Assembly: GCF_039680535.1 (NCBI RefSeq)
Contig: NZ_JBDKSS010000022.1
Coordinates: forward strand, 62,001-126,000
Direction of reading: 5' to 3'
Length of the DNA stretch: 64,000 nt
DNA from: Parvibaculum sp039680535
Lineage (GTDB): Bacteria > Pseudomonadota > Alphaproteobacteria > Parvibaculales > Parvibaculaceae
The notes under the pieces are model-generated. The model was given only the letters and a program-made list of their open reading frames with translations, was not told the origin of the DNA and searched no databases. The first letter of the stretch is position 1; every line of letters starts with the position of its first letter. Below are positions 27,732 through 38,200 of this stretch, one piece after another. The position numbers were made by a program, and so were the translations under genes.

Positions 27732-28550
27732 ATGAGCAGTCTCGCCGATGAGGTCTCGGACCTGATGCGTGAAGTCGCGGCGCTGGAAATCATGCCGCGC
27801 TTCCGGGCGCTGAAGGATGGCGACGTCGAGGAAAAATCCAAGGGCGACTATGTGACCATCGCCGACCGCGAGGCGGAGCTGTGGCTCACACCGCGGCTTG
27901 CCGCCCTGGTCGCCGGGTCGCATGTGCTGGGAGAGGAGGCTGTTGCCGCCGACAGGTCGCGCCTCTCGCTGATCGAGAGCGATGCGCCCGTCTGGACCGT
28001 CGATCCGGTGGATGGCACCAGCAACTTCATTGCGGGCCGGGAGACCTTCGGCGTGATGATCGCGCTGGTGCGCGGCGGCGTGACGGAGCTTGCATGGATC
28101 TATCTGCCTGCTTCCGGCGAACTGGCCACGGCGGAGCGCGGCGGCGGAGCCTGGTGGACCTCGGGTGGCAAGACGGTGCGGCTCAGTACCGGCCATGGCC
28201 CGGAAGACCTGCGCGACATCGTGGGCGCGTTCAACACACGCTTCATGCCGGACGAGTGGCGAATGCGTGTCGAGGGTCTTGCGGGCCATGTCGGGCGCGA
28301 GGCAAACGATCTCTGCTCGGCGGTCGACTACACCTCGGTCGCGCGCGGGCTCAAGGATATCGTGACCTACCACCGCATGATGCCATGGGACCACGTGCCC
28401 GGATCGTTGATTGTGCGGGAGGCCGGCGGCGTTGTCCGCGATATGGCCAACGGGGCCGATTACGTGCCGCGTACGCTTGCCGGGCCGCATCTCGTGGCGC
28501 GCGACGAAAAGACCTGGCTACGCGTTTCGGACGCGACGCATCGCAGCTGA
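27732..28550 (+). CDS. Inositol monophosphatase family protein
   Basis: 272 residues. Lithium-sensitive phosphatase fold with metal motif 2 VDPVDGTSNFIAGRETFG (about residues 93-110) and the C-terminal WDHVPGSLIVREAGGVV motif. Typical substrates are inositol-1-phosphate, histidinol phosphate or 3'-phosphoadenosine compounds; the sequence alone does not choose. It starts 3 bp after hflX and likely shares its message. It is convergent with the diguanylate cyclase gene with abutting stops. Confidence 0.87.
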   Translation: MSSLADEVSDLMREVAALEIMPRFRALKDGDVEEKSKGDYVTIADREAELWLTPRLAALVAGSHVLGEEAVAADRSRLSLIESDAPVWTVDPVDGTSNFIAGRETFGVMIALVRGGVTELAWIYLPASGELATAERGGGAWWTSGGKTVRLSTGHGPEDLRDIVGAFNTRFMPDEWRMRVEGLAGHVGREANDLCSAVDYTSVARGLKDIVTYHRMMPWDHVPGSLIVREAGGVVRDMANGADYVPRTLAGPHLVARDEKTWLRVSDATHRS

Positions 28551-30479
28551 TCAGCTGCCAAAGAGAGCTGACGAGCCCAGCCCGTCTGACGTTTCAGAAT
28601 CGGGTGCGGAAATTTCGATGAGATTGGTCGCGTGCGGGGTGACATGGACGGGCACCGCGATTTCGACGCGGTTTCGTCCGCCGTTCTTGGCGATGTAAAG
28701 AGCTTGATCGGCAGCCTCGAGCAAAGTCTTCACGTCCGAGGCATGATCCGGAACGAGAGCGACGCCGAGCGAGATTGTAAAATGCTTGAGCTGAACTCCG
28801 TTGTGGATCAGCTGCATTTCCGCTGCGGCCTTTCGCAGATTTTCGGCGCACTCGGTCGCGCGCTCCATCGTCGCGCCGGGCATGACAATCAGGAATTCCT
28901 CGCCGCCGAAGCGGCAGACGAGATCGCTGGCGCGGACATGCCGGGGCATGAGCTCCGAGAGATACTTCAGCGCTACGTCGCCCGCATCATGTCCATATTC
29001 GTCGTTGAAATCCTTGAAATGATCGATGTCGATCATGATCGCTCCGATGGAGAGATCGCTGCGCTCCGCGCGCGCCTGAAGAAGCTCCAAAGCTTCCTGC
29101 AGGAAACGGCGATTGAAGAGGCCGGTGAGCGGGTCGCGGATGGACTGCTCGCGGAGGGTTTCGCGAAGACGCAGATTGACGAGGGCAAGCGCCAATGTTT
29201 CGGCCAGCACGCGAAGATCCTGTGCCTCGATAGCCCATGGCACGGTTTCGTCTGTCCGTTCGAGATAGAGCAGTCCCACCGTCTCGCTTTGAGCGACAAG
29301 AGGGAGGCAGCGATAACCCAACACGGCATCGGGCTTGATGTGCTCGCAAACGACGTCAGCCGCGACGTTCTTGATTTCATGTGCTTGTCCGCGCCTCAGA
29401 CCCCAACAACTCTGCGGGCTGAATTCGGGCGTATCTCCCTTGGGCTCGCCCCATTGCGCTACCTCCGTCAGCACCGTGCGCGACCCGGAAAAGATGTAGA
29501 GCGCGCCTGGAATATCGGGAAAAAGCTGCGGGACGAACCTTTCCACAAGGGATGCAAACTCATTGATGTTCGAGCAGCCGGGAAGCCGATATGCGACGCG
29601 GCCGAGCAGATCGATTGAACGGGTTCGGGCGATGACTTCGTCGTTTCGGGCCATCAGTTCCTTGTTGGTCCGTTTCAACTCCTCTTCGGTGGCCACGCGC
29701 TTCGCGTTTGCGTCACTCAGGTGCAGCGCCAGGCGGTTGAAGGCCCTCGCGACGAGCCCCAACTCGTCGCCTTCCGGAACCTCGATCTCCCGCGGGCTTT
29801 CGTTCTGGCTGATCGTGTCGAGCCCGGTGGCGAGGGCGATAATCGGGCGCATCACATATCGCATCGAGACCATGATTGCGATGAGGGACATCACGATAAT
29901 GAAGGCGCCACCAAGGGCGATAAAGTTCGAAACCCAGCGCCGTGCCTGGTCGAGCCGTGTCCATATTTCATCGGTGTGCATCTCGACATGACCAATCAGC
30001 GCATTGATCGCAATATCGGTCTGCTTCCGGTCGATGGCATGCATCTTTATGCCTATTTCCGCCACCTGACGCGAAGGCGGGGGGCGGCCTCCCGCGAGTT
30101 CGATATCTTTATCCAAACGAGCCAGGCGTGCGGCGGCAATCATGCCGATGGTCTTGCCTTCCGCCGTCTTGTCGTCGCCGCCAGGCGTCATGGCTTCGAT
30201 GCTGGCGATTGCTTCGAGGAGCTTTCCACGCGCGTCCTTATAGACGGGGATGGCTCGAGGATTCGTCTTCTGGAGGAACGTCTCATGCGCTTCCTCGGTA
30301 TCCTTGAGCGCAAGCGTCACTCGTTGGGCCTGGATCATCAGGCCGATTGCTGCGCGATTCTCGTCTATGAGCTCCTGGTAACTCAGGAACGTCCAGAACA
30401 ATGTGCCAAATAACAGCGCCAGCACTGTGAGCACAGCGCCTTCGAAGAACCAAATGCGTCTACGGATGGACATGCGCAA
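28551..30479 (-). CDS. Membrane diguanylate cyclase (sensor-HAMP-GAF-GGDEF)
   Basis: 642 residues. Membrane helix about 9-32, a periplasmic helical sensor to about 190, second helix about 192-215, HAMP (215-270), short coiled coil, GAF domain (about 290-455) and GGDEF (about 480-630). The active site reads RFGGEEF and is preceded by the inhibitory I-site RASD five residues upstream, so the enzyme should be active and feedback-inhibited by c-di-GMP. Signals at the periplasm and a GAF ligand are both possible inputs. It is probably monocistronic. Confidence 0.9.
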   Translation of the reverse strand: MRMSIRRRIWFFEGAVLTVLALLFGTLFWTFLSYQELIDENRAAIGLMIQAQRVTLALKDTEEAHETFLQKTNPRAIPVYKDARGKLLEAIASIEAMTPGGDDKTAEGKTIGMIAAARLARLDKDIELAGGRPPPSRQVAEIGIKMHAIDRKQTDIAINALIGHVEMHTDEIWTRLDQARRWVSNFIALGGAFIIVMSLIAIMVSMRYVMRPIIALATGLDTISQNESPREIEVPEGDELGLVARAFNRLALHLSDANAKRVATEEELKRTNKELMARNDEVIARTRSIDLLGRVAYRLPGCSNINEFASLVERFVPQLFPDIPGALYIFSGSRTVLTEVAQWGEPKGDTPEFSPQSCWGLRRGQAHEIKNVAADVVCEHIKPDAVLGYRCLPLVAQSETVGLLYLERTDETVPWAIEAQDLRVLAETLALALVNLRLRETLREQSIRDPLTGLFNRRFLQEALELLQARAERSDLSIGAIMIDIDHFKDFNDEYGHDAGDVALKYLSELMPRHVRASDLVCRFGGEEFLIVMPGATMERATECAENLRKAAAEMQLIHNGVQLKHFTISLGVALVPDHASDVKTLLEAADQALYIAKNGGRNRVEIAVPVHVTPHATNLIEISAPDSETSDGLGSSALFGS

Positions 30480-30551
30480 ATGTTACTTTGAGTAACAGCG
30501 CAAATCACCACAAAAGAGACGTATAAAAATCAGAGTAATGAACGCTTCAGT

Positions 30552-31373
30552 TTACTTTTGGCCGCGCTCGATAAGCTTTGCTTCCGTCCAAAGAGCATCC
30601 ATTTCTTCCAGCGTTGAATCCTCTGGTCGACGGTTGGAGGCGGAAAGCCGATCTTCGATATGCTTGAAACGGCTTGAAAACTTTGCGTTTGCGCGACGCA
30701 ACGCGGCCTCCGGATCGATTTTCATGTGACGCGCCAGATTGGCGTACACGAACAACAAGTCGCCGAATTCATCTTCGAGGCGATCCGCATCGCCGCCCTT
30801 GGCGAGCTCTTCGGATAGCTCGAGCATCTCCTCGTTGAGCTTGTCGAGCACTTCGACCGTGCTCGGCCAATCGAAGCCGACACGTGCTGCGCGGTTCTGA
30901 AGCTTCACGGCGCGTGTCAGCGCGGGGAGGGCGAAGGGCACATCGTCCAGAATGCTCGCGGACGCCGGCTTTCCCTTCGCGGCCTTTTCCTGTTCCTTGA
31001 TGTCGTCCCACCGCCCCTTTACGGCAGCCGCCGAGCCGGAGGTCTCATCGCCGAAGACATGTGGATGGCGACGGATCATCTTTTCGCAAATCGCGCGGAC
31101 CACGTCCTCGAAGGCGAACAGCCCGGACTCTTCCGCCATCTGCGCATGGAAGGCGACCTGGAGTAGAAGGTCGCCAAGTTCCTCGCGCAGGTCGGCCATG
31201 TCGCCGCGCTCTATTGCGTCCGCGACTTCATAGGCCTCCTCGATCGTGTAGGGCGCAATGGTCGCGAAGTTCTGTTCGATATCCCAGGGACAGCCGCCAT
31301 CGGGATTGCGCAGCTTGGCCATGATTGCCAGAAGGGCTTCGATGCGCCCGAGGTCGGTGGGAACTGCGCTCAA
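30552..31373 (-). CDS. mazG: Nucleoside triphosphate pyrophosphohydrolase MazG
   Basis: 273 residues, the standard length, with two MazG repeats. The first carries GGCPWDIEQNFATIAPYTIEEAYEV and the EExxE-type metal site in LREELGDLLLQVAFHA; the second has LEDEFGDLLFVYANLARH. It hydrolyses dNTPs/NTPs to NMP and pyrophosphate, used in pool cleaning and in stress survival. The MBL hydrolase gene lies just upstream on the same strand (21-bp gap), so the two are likely co-transcribed. Confidence 0.93.
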   Translation of the reverse strand: MSAVPTDLGRIEALLAIMAKLRNPDGGCPWDIEQNFATIAPYTIEEAYEVADAIERGDMADLREELGDLLLQVAFHAQMAEESGLFAFEDVVRAICEKMIRRHPHVFGDETSGSAAAVKGRWDDIKEQEKAAKGKPASASILDDVPFALPALTRAVKLQNRAARVGFDWPSTVEVLDKLNEEMLELSEELAKGGDADRLEDEFGDLLFVYANLARHMKIDPEAALRRANAKFSSRFKHIEDRLSASNRRPEDSTLEEMDALWTEAKLIERGQK

Positions 31374-31394
31374 CTGGGACTCCGGGGCAAAAGG

Positions 31395-32045
31395 TCAGGC
31401 GAACGTGTCGTCTGCGACGAACGGATTGGTGCGCCGCTCCGCGCCGAAGGTGGAAAGCGGTCCGTGGCCCGGCACGAAGGTGACGTCGTCGCCAAGTGGC
31501 CAAAGGCGTTCGCGGATGGAGGAGACAAGGGCGTTGTAATCGCCCTGCGGCAGGTCGGTGCGTCCTATGGAGCCCTGAAACAGCACGTCGCCGACGATGG
31601 CGAGGTGTGAGGGAGCGTGGAAGAACACGACATGACCCGGCGTGTGGCCGGGGCAATGGATCACGTCGAACGTCAGTCCGGCAACATCGACCGTGTCGCC
31701 GTTTTCCAGCCAGCGGTCCGGCACGAATGCGCCGCATTCGGGAAAGCCGTATTTGCGGGCCTGTTCCGGCAGGGCTTCGATCAGGAAGAGATCGGCGCGA
31801 TGCGGACCTTCGATGGGAATGTTGAGCTTCCGCGCCAGATCGCCCGCGGCCGCGGCATGGTCGAGATGCCCATGTGTAAGGAGAATCTTGTCGAGGGTGA
31901 TTCCCGCCTCCTCGACGGTGCCGATAATGCGGTCGAGATCGCCGCCGGGATCGCTCACCGCGCCATGCATGGTGTCGTCGTTCCAAAGCAGAGTGCAGTT
32001 CTGCTGGAACGGAGTCACAGGGAGAATCGCTGCTTTCAGGCTCAT
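31395..32045 (-). CDS. MBL-fold metallo-hydrolase (glyoxalase II-like)
   Basis: 216 residues from ATG 32045; the frame is open to 32345 but the added N-terminus is Ala-rich and unconserved, lying antisense to the HU gene. The zinc motif LTHGHLDHAAAAGDLA is complete (HxHxDH) and further ligands lie in IHCPGHTPGHVVFF and VGDVLFQGSIGRTDLP. The latter group marks glyoxalase-II/persulfide-dioxygenase-like hydrolases. The substrate is not determined. It lies 21 bp upstream of mazG. Confidence 0.88.
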   Translation of the reverse strand: MSLKAAILPVTPFQQNCTLLWNDDTMHGAVSDPGGDLDRIIGTVEEAGITLDKILLTHGHLDHAAAAGDLARKLNIPIEGPHRADLFLIEALPEQARKYGFPECGAFVPDRWLENGDTVDVAGLTFDVIHCPGHTPGHVVFFHAPSHLAIVGDVLFQGSIGRTDLPQGDYNALVSSIRERLWPLGDDVTFVPGHGPLSTFGAERRTNPFVADDTFA

Positions 32046-32262
32046 GACGCGGGCGCTTTTTTCAATGATGGTACGTCTCAAGGTAGGTACGCATGTGCGA
32101 TATGTCCAATGGTGACGGGCTTTTTCGTGCCTTTCATGTCGAAATCTGTGAATAAACGCGACATGCGGGGCGAAAAAAGCGTTGGGGCCCAGCAAACTCT
32201 TGGCGTTTTTTCGAATCTCGTGAAAGATAGTTACCGGTTCCACCAAGGACGAATCACAAATC

Positions 32263-32637
32263 ATGGCAACAAAAGCAGCAGCTAAACCCGCAGCCAAGGC
32301 CGCAGCCAAACCTGCCGCCAAGGCACCGGCCGCCAAGGCGGCCAAGGCCGCGACGGCTCAGGTCACCATTCCGCTTTCGAAGATCATTGCGGAACTTGCG
32401 GAAAAGCACGATCTGTCGAAGAAGGCAGCGGCTGCCTTGTTCGACGATTTCGTCGAGCTCACCGTGAAGAACCTGAAGAAGGGCAACAAGGTCCGCATCA
32501 CCGGCCTCGGCATCCTTCAGGTCCGCAAGCGCGCCGCGCGTATCGGCCGCAACCCGGCCACGGGCGAGCAGATCAAGATCAAGGCGTCCAAGAAGGTCGC
32601 TTTCCGCGTCGCGAAGGATCTGAAGGAAGCGATCTGA
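32263..32637 (+). CDS. HU-family DNA-binding protein with Lys/Ala-rich tail
   Basis: 124 residues. The first about 33 residues are a repeated Ala-Lys-Pro tail (MATKAAAKPAAKAAAKPA), like eukaryotic histone H1 and chlamydial Hc tails. The remainder is a normal HU/IHF fold: IPLSKIIAELAEKHDLSKKAA, GNKVRITGLGILQVRKR and RNPATGEQIKIKASKKVAFR. It bends or compacts DNA; the tail should add non-specific DNA contacts and many acetylatable or methylatable lysines. The leader has an inverted repeat CGAAAAAA/TTTTTTCG (32171-32178, 32206-32213). It is followed by a good terminator. Confidence 0.93.
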   Translation: MATKAAAKPAAKAAAKPAAKAPAAKAAKAATAQVTIPLSKIIAELAEKHDLSKKAAAALFDDFVELTVKNLKKGNKVRITGLGILQVRKRAARIGRNPATGEQIKIKASKKVAFRVAKDLKEAI

Positions 32638-32700
32638 TCGCTTTCTCTCGGTTCCGCGTCTAGCGGTCGATCGGTAAACGATAGCCACTGCGCTGTCGCG

Positions 32701-32727
32701 AAAGGCGGTCCCTATGGGCCGCCTTTT
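32701..32727 (+). terminator. Rho-independent terminator after the HU gene
   Basis: Stem AAAGGCGG.CCC (32701-32712) with GGGCCGCCTTT (32716-32726), one bulged T, loop TAT, ending in four Ts. It is 63 bp downstream of the HU stop and 80 bp before the RidA gene. Confidence 0.8.
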
Positions 32728-32806
32728 CGTTTGCTGGCCCTATTGGGGACTGGTATCAAATCGCGCCCGCGAAGCGGGGCAAATATCGTTTTCAAGGAGT
32801 GGAGCT

Positions 32807-33154
32807 ATGGCGATCCGTCGATTGGGCGTAGGCAAGCGGTTGAGCGAAGCGGTGGTGCATGGCGATCGCGTGTTCCTCGCCGGACAGGTAGCGGAGGACG
32901 CGTCTGCGCCGATCCGCGGGCAGGCGCAGCAGATCCTTGGCCAGATCGACGCGCTCCTGGCCGAAGCCGGCACCGACAAGTCGAAGCTCATCTTCGTCCA
33001 GATCTGGCTTGCCGACATGGGTGACTACGACGTCTTCAACGAGGTCTGGGACGCCTGGGTCGACCCGCAGAACCTCCCGGCGCGTGCCTGCGTGCAGTCG
33101 CCGCTGGTGAAGCCGGAATGGAAGGCCGAGGTTCAGGTCACCGCCGCCATTTGA
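32807..33154 (+). CDS. RidA family protein (YjgF-like enamine/imine deaminase)
   Basis: 115 residues from ATG 32807 with an AAGGAGTGGAG ribosome site; the longer open frame to 32714 runs into the terminator. Features: HGDRVFLAGQVAEDASAPIRGQAQQ and the terminal ARACVQSPLVKPEWKAEVQV, where the Arg needed for imine hydrolysis in RidA corresponds to ARAC. It is a subfamily outside canonical RidA. The role is detoxifying reactive enamines, or unknown. It is alone between HU and the acyl-CoA ligase. Confidence 0.85.
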   Translation: MAIRRLGVGKRLSEAVVHGDRVFLAGQVAEDASAPIRGQAQQILGQIDALLAEAGTDKSKLIFVQIWLADMGDYDVFNEVWDAWVDPQNLPARACVQSPLVKPEWKAEVQVTAAI

Positions 33155-33384
33155 GGCGCAGTCAACATCCGAACGGGCGAGCTGGAATGCTCGTCCGTTC
33201 GGTCCGCTGCCGTTTTCAACATGAGCATTGAAGACGCGGCAGGTGCTTCGACGCCGCTGTCGTTGGCTGATTGTGCAGCGCATCATTTCGACGATGCAGT
33301 GGCCCACCGCTGAACGATGGTCAGACAGGCTTTTTCCGTCTAGGTTTCCCGCAATGGGAGTCCAAAAAGAGGCGGAATAAAGCC

Positions 33385-35238
33385 ATGAATACCTACGTCA
33401 AAGCGCCATTCAAGCCCGTGAAATTTCTTGAGCGCGACATCGAGCTGGAACGGCGCGACGACGGCTCGATGATCATGCGCTCGCGGATTCCGCTCAAACC
33501 CTACGAAAAGCATATCCCCGCCTTCTTTCGCCATTGGAGCGAGACGCAGCCGGACCGTACCTGGCTGGCGCAGCGGCGGGGTGAAGCGCGCGACTGGCGG
33601 CGTCTGAGCTATGGCGAGGCGCGTGCGACGGTGGACGCGCTAACGCAGGCCCTTCTCGATCTCGACCTCGGGCCGGACAGCGCGGTCATGATCCTGAGCG
33701 GCAATTCGCTCGAGCACGCCATGATGACCATGGCGGCCATGCAGGCGCGACTTCCGGCAGCGCCGGTGTCGCCCGCCTATTCGCTGATGAGCGAGGACCA
33801 CGCGAAGCTCAAGCATGTCTTCGACCTGTTGCAGCCGGGCGTCGTCATGGTGCAGAACGGCAAGCCTTTCGAGCGAGCGCTGCAGACGCTCGATCTCTCG
33901 GGCGTCACTGTCGTCCATGTCGAGGCAGCGCCCTCCGGGGTCAGCAGCGTGTCCTTCGACGAATTGGCGAAGACGCCGGTAACGCCGGACGTCGAAAAGT
34001 CGGTTGCGGCCATCGAACCCTCGACCATCGGCAAGCTGCTCTTCACCTCGGGCTCGACCGGCATGCCCAAGGCAGTCATCAACACGCAGGAAATGATGAC
34101 GGCGAACGTCGCCATGTCGCAGCAGTCGCGCCCGCGGGACGAGGATGCCATCGCGCCGATCGTCCTCGACTGGCTGCCCTGGAACCACACCATGGGCGGC
34201 AATGCCGGCCTGCATGGTCTGCTCGCCGATGGCGGAACGCTCTATATCGACGACGGTCGGCCCGTGCCCGGCCTGTTCGAAGAGACATTGCGGAACCTGC
34301 GCGAGGTGTCGCCGACCTATTACGCGAATGTGCCCGCAGGCTATGCGGCGCTTGCTACTGCGCTGGAGCAGGACGACGCGCTCGCTGCGACCTTCTTCAA
34401 GAATCTCGAAGTGCTCGGCTATGGCGGCGCCACGCTGTCGGACGATCTCTATCACCGGATGCAGAGCCTTGCCGTGCGCCATACCGGTCACCGGCTCGTA
34501 TTCTTTACCGGCTGGGGCTCGACCGAGACCGCGCCGACGGCGACCTCGACCTATTGGGCGACGGAGCGCGTCGGCCTGATCGGCCTGCCGTTCCCCGGCA
34601 TCGATCTGAAGCTCGTGCCTGCGGGCGACAAGTATGAGCTGCGCCTGCGTGGTGTGACGGTTACGCCGGGCTACTACAAGCGTCCGGATCTCACCGAAGG
34701 CGCCTTCGACGAGGAAGGCTTCTACAAGATCGGCGATGCCGGCATCTTCGTCGACCCGAACAGACCGGAAGAAGGTCTCATCTTCTCCGGCCGCGTCGTC
34801 GAAGACTTCAAGCTCGACTCCGGCACTTTCGTGCATGTGGGCTCGCTGCGCGTCGCGGCGATCGCAGCGGCTTCTCCCGTCATTCAGGACGCTGTGGTGA
34901 CCGGACAGGACAGGCCCTTCATCGGCCTGCTCGCCTGGCCGAATGTCGAAGCTTGCCGCCAGGTTGCGGGAAAGCCGGACGCGTCGGTCGATGAGCTCGT
35001 TTCCGATCCCAAGGTGGTGGCGACCATCGTGGAGGGCTTGCGGGCGCATAACGCCGCCAACAAGGGTTCAAGCACTCAGGTTCGCCGCGTGATCCTGATG
35101 ACCGAGCCGCCATCGGTCGACGGCAACGAGCTGACCGACAAGGGCTATATCAACCAGCGTGCCACGCTGGCGCGCCGTGCCGGTCTGGTCGAGAAGCTTT
35201 ATGAGGAACCTGCCGCAAGCGGCGTCATCGTCATCTGA
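33385..35238 (+). CDS. AMP-binding acyl-CoA ligase, feruloyl-CoA synthase-like
   Basis: 617 residues from ATG 33385. ANL superfamily: the P-loop-like motif LLFTSGSTGMPKAVINTQEM, A8-type motif region with GDAGIFVD, and LDWLPWNHTMGGNAG, which together with YYANVPAGYAALA resemble feruloyl-CoA synthases. The usual C-terminal catalytic lysine region is divergent (ELTDKGYINQRATLARRA), as is typical for this subfamily. It would activate a hydroxycinnamate or other aromatic/fatty acid to its CoA ester. No enoyl-CoA hydratase/vanillin gene is nearby, so the substrate is open. Confidence 0.75.
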   Translation: MNTYVKAPFKPVKFLERDIELERRDDGSMIMRSRIPLKPYEKHIPAFFRHWSETQPDRTWLAQRRGEARDWRRLSYGEARATVDALTQALLDLDLGPDSAVMILSGNSLEHAMMTMAAMQARLPAAPVSPAYSLMSEDHAKLKHVFDLLQPGVVMVQNGKPFERALQTLDLSGVTVVHVEAAPSGVSSVSFDELAKTPVTPDVEKSVAAIEPSTIGKLLFTSGSTGMPKAVINTQEMMTANVAMSQQSRPRDEDAIAPIVLDWLPWNHTMGGNAGLHGLLADGGTLYIDDGRPVPGLFEETLRNLREVSPTYYANVPAGYAALATALEQDDALAATFFKNLEVLGYGGATLSDDLYHRMQSLAVRHTGHRLVFFTGWGSTETAPTATSTYWATERVGLIGLPFPGIDLKLVPAGDKYELRLRGVTVTPGYYKRPDLTEGAFDEEGFYKIGDAGIFVDPNRPEEGLIFSGRVVEDFKLDSGTFVHVGSLRVAAIAAASPVIQDAVVTGQDRPFIGLLAWPNVEACRQVAGKPDASVDELVSDPKVVATIVEGLRAHNAANKGSSTQVRRVILMTEPPSVDGNELTDKGYINQRATLARRAGLVEKLYEEPAASGVIVI

Positions 35239-35259
35239 CGGTGGCCGCGCGCATCAGGA

Positions 35260-38200
35260 TCAATTGTCGATCTTGAATCCCTTCTCGCGGAAGAGTCGGA
35301 GGCAGGCGGCGGCGGCCAGAGAGTCATAGCGCTGGCCCGCGCCTGCCTCGATTTCCTCAAGGGCCTTTTCGAGGCCCATGCTTGCGCGATAGGGGCGATG
35401 CGTGGACATGGCGTCGACCACGTCGGCGATGGCCGTTATGCGAGCCTCGAGGATCGTCTGGTTGCCGCTCAGACCGTTTGGATAGCCGCTGCCGTCGATC
35501 CTTTCATGATGCTGCAGGGCGATCTGCGCGACCGGCCAGGGGAAATCCACTTCCTTGAGGATGTCGTATCCGGCCTGTGCGTGCTCCTTGATGAGCGCCA
35601 TTTCATTCGCCGTGAGCTTTCCGGGCTTGGTCAGGATTTCCGAAGGAACCACGATCTTGCCGACGTCGTGGAGGTAACCGCCGACGCGGAGGCCCTCAAG
35701 CGTATTGTCGTCCAGGCCCATTTCCCTGCCGATAGCGACCGAAATTTCGGCCACGCGCCGCTCATGGCCGACCGTGTAGGGATCGCGCATTTCATTCAGC
35801 TTGGTCGTCAGCTGGACGGTCTGGATGAAAGTGTGTTCGAGCTGCTGGGCGTACCGTCTGATCTGCTCCTCCGCCACTTTGCGGTCGGAAGTGTCCTGCA
35901 GCAAGCCAATGATGGCCGGACGCGATTTGTAGGTGGACACTGCATTGTTGGATGCGACTTCCACCGTCGTTCCGTCTTTTCGGATTGCGGTGAAAACCGC
36001 CTCGCTGCGTATTATCTCGCCGCTGTCCATCTGGTGCACCCTTGCCGCCGAAGCCTGGCGATCCTTGGGATGCACGAACTCCGCTGGCGAACGGCCGATC
36101 AGCTCTTCGGCGCTGTCGTAGCCGAGAATATCCGCGAAACGCGGGTTCGCGTAGACGATCTTCCCATCCTGAAAAATGTATGAGCCGGCGATCGATTGCT
36201 CAACGAGCGCATTGAAGCGATGTTCGGCCTCGATGAGCGTCTCCTGATAGGATTTTGCTTCGGCTTCGGCATCGAACTTGTCGAGCGCGAAGCTGAGACT
36301 TCCGGCCATCTCCTCAAGCAGCTTGCGCATCTCGTCGTTGAACCAGCCGCCTTCGGTTGAATAAAACGTCAGAATGCCGATGACCGAACCGCCGCGGACC
36401 AGCGGCAGCGAGGCGGACGAGTTCCAGCCATACCTGGCCGCCAGTCCACGCCATGGGACGGTGCGCGGATCGGTCTGAAAGTCGTTGAGCCAGACCGGCC
36501 GGTTCTCTCGTGCCGCCGTGCCGGAAGGCCCTTGGCCCCGCGGATCGTCGGGGTGTATCGACGCGTCGATACTATGAACGTAGTCCATATAACCATCGAT
36601 GACGCTATAGGCCTCGACTGGTCGTATCTTGCCTGTCTCCTTGTCGATAAGGCCGATCCAGCTGAGGTTCATACCGCCGCGCTCGATCGCGATGTGGCAG
36701 ATCTGCGAGAAGAGTTCCTCCTGCGTCGTGCAACGGACGACGGCAGCATTGAATTCGCTCAATGCTGCATAGAGACGTGTCAGGTGTTTGATACGAGTGC
36801 GGTCCTGCACCTGGTCTGTTATGTCTCGTGCGACGCCGAGTAGCGCGACGATGTGGCCTTTGGAGTCGCGCAGAGGTTCGCCACGCGTCTGCATCCACCC
36901 GTGGGTTGCATCGGCTCGTATCATTTCCAGGTCGAGCTCGTATGGGGCGCCTGCTTCCCGGGCCTGCGCGATGGCGGCGGCCAGCCTGTCGCGGCTCTCG
37001 GGAGTGAACATGGCAAGTGTTTGGTCAAGCGTCGGCGACGGACCCGAGGGGTCGAGCCTCAGCATGCGATATATCTGGTCTGTCCACGTCACCTGGTTGG
37101 TGAGCAGGTTGATCTTCCAGCTGCCTGCATGTCCGATACGTTGCGCGTCGAGAAGTTCCTTGTGGTCTTCTTCAAGGGACGCCTGGAGCGTCTTGTATGC
37201 GGAGACATCCCTCTGTGTACCAATTATGCGCAGAGGGGAGCCGCTCTCATCGCGGCTTACGACGGCGCCACGCACCAGCGCCCACTTGTAGGTCCCGTCT
37301 TTGCAGCGCAGACGCTGCTCATTGGCGAAATTGGTGAGTTTATCCTCGAAAAGAGCTCTCAGCGTCTCATCGGCTACAGCCAGGTCGTCAGGATGACACC
37401 GGTTTCGCCAATCGTCGATCGAGTCGCCTACGTCGTCGATCCCGTAGCCCAGCATTTCCTTGAGACGTCTGGAGAAAAACATCCTGTCGGTCGGAATGTC
37501 CCAATCCCAGAGGCCATCGCCGGCGCCTTCAATGGCGAACTTCCAGCGAAACTCGCTCTCCTGCAGCAGCTGTTCGTGTCTGCGTATGTCCGCGGTGAGT
37601 GCCTCGGCAATACGTTCGGCATGTTCCCTGGTGCCGAGAAGCGATCGCATCAGTGCGAAGAGAAGACCGCTAAAGGCCAATCCTCCGACGAGACTCGCCC
37701 ATGCTCGCGCGTAACTCAGGGGCGGGGCGTTGGGGAGGCGATCGAAGCTCAGTAGCCATGACTGGCCATGGAAATCCATGATGCGTTGCTGATAGAACGC
37801 CGAGCGATGGGCAGACAGGTCGGCGTCCGCCCGCTCATAAAGGAGTTTCTCCGGTTCGGCGCTGCGGCCGTCATAGATCCGCAGATCGATGTGGCGAAGC
37901 TCGGCCCCCTCCCAGCCGAGCAGGATGCCGGAAATGAGGTCGCGCATTCGATAGGGGCTATATGTCCAGCCGATCAGGGCGGCCCGGCGCTCTTCGACAG
38001 TGTTGATGGGAACCCCGTGACGATAAACCGGCACGTACATCAGGGTGCCGGTCTGTATGTCGGACTCTGTCTCCTGCACCAGTCGGACGGGGCCGGAGAG
38101 TGCCGCTTTGTCAAGGTCTCGCGCTCGGTCCATTGCGGCGCGACGCACCGGTTCGGAATACATGTCGTATCCGAAGGCGCGCAGATTTCGATCCCGGAAC

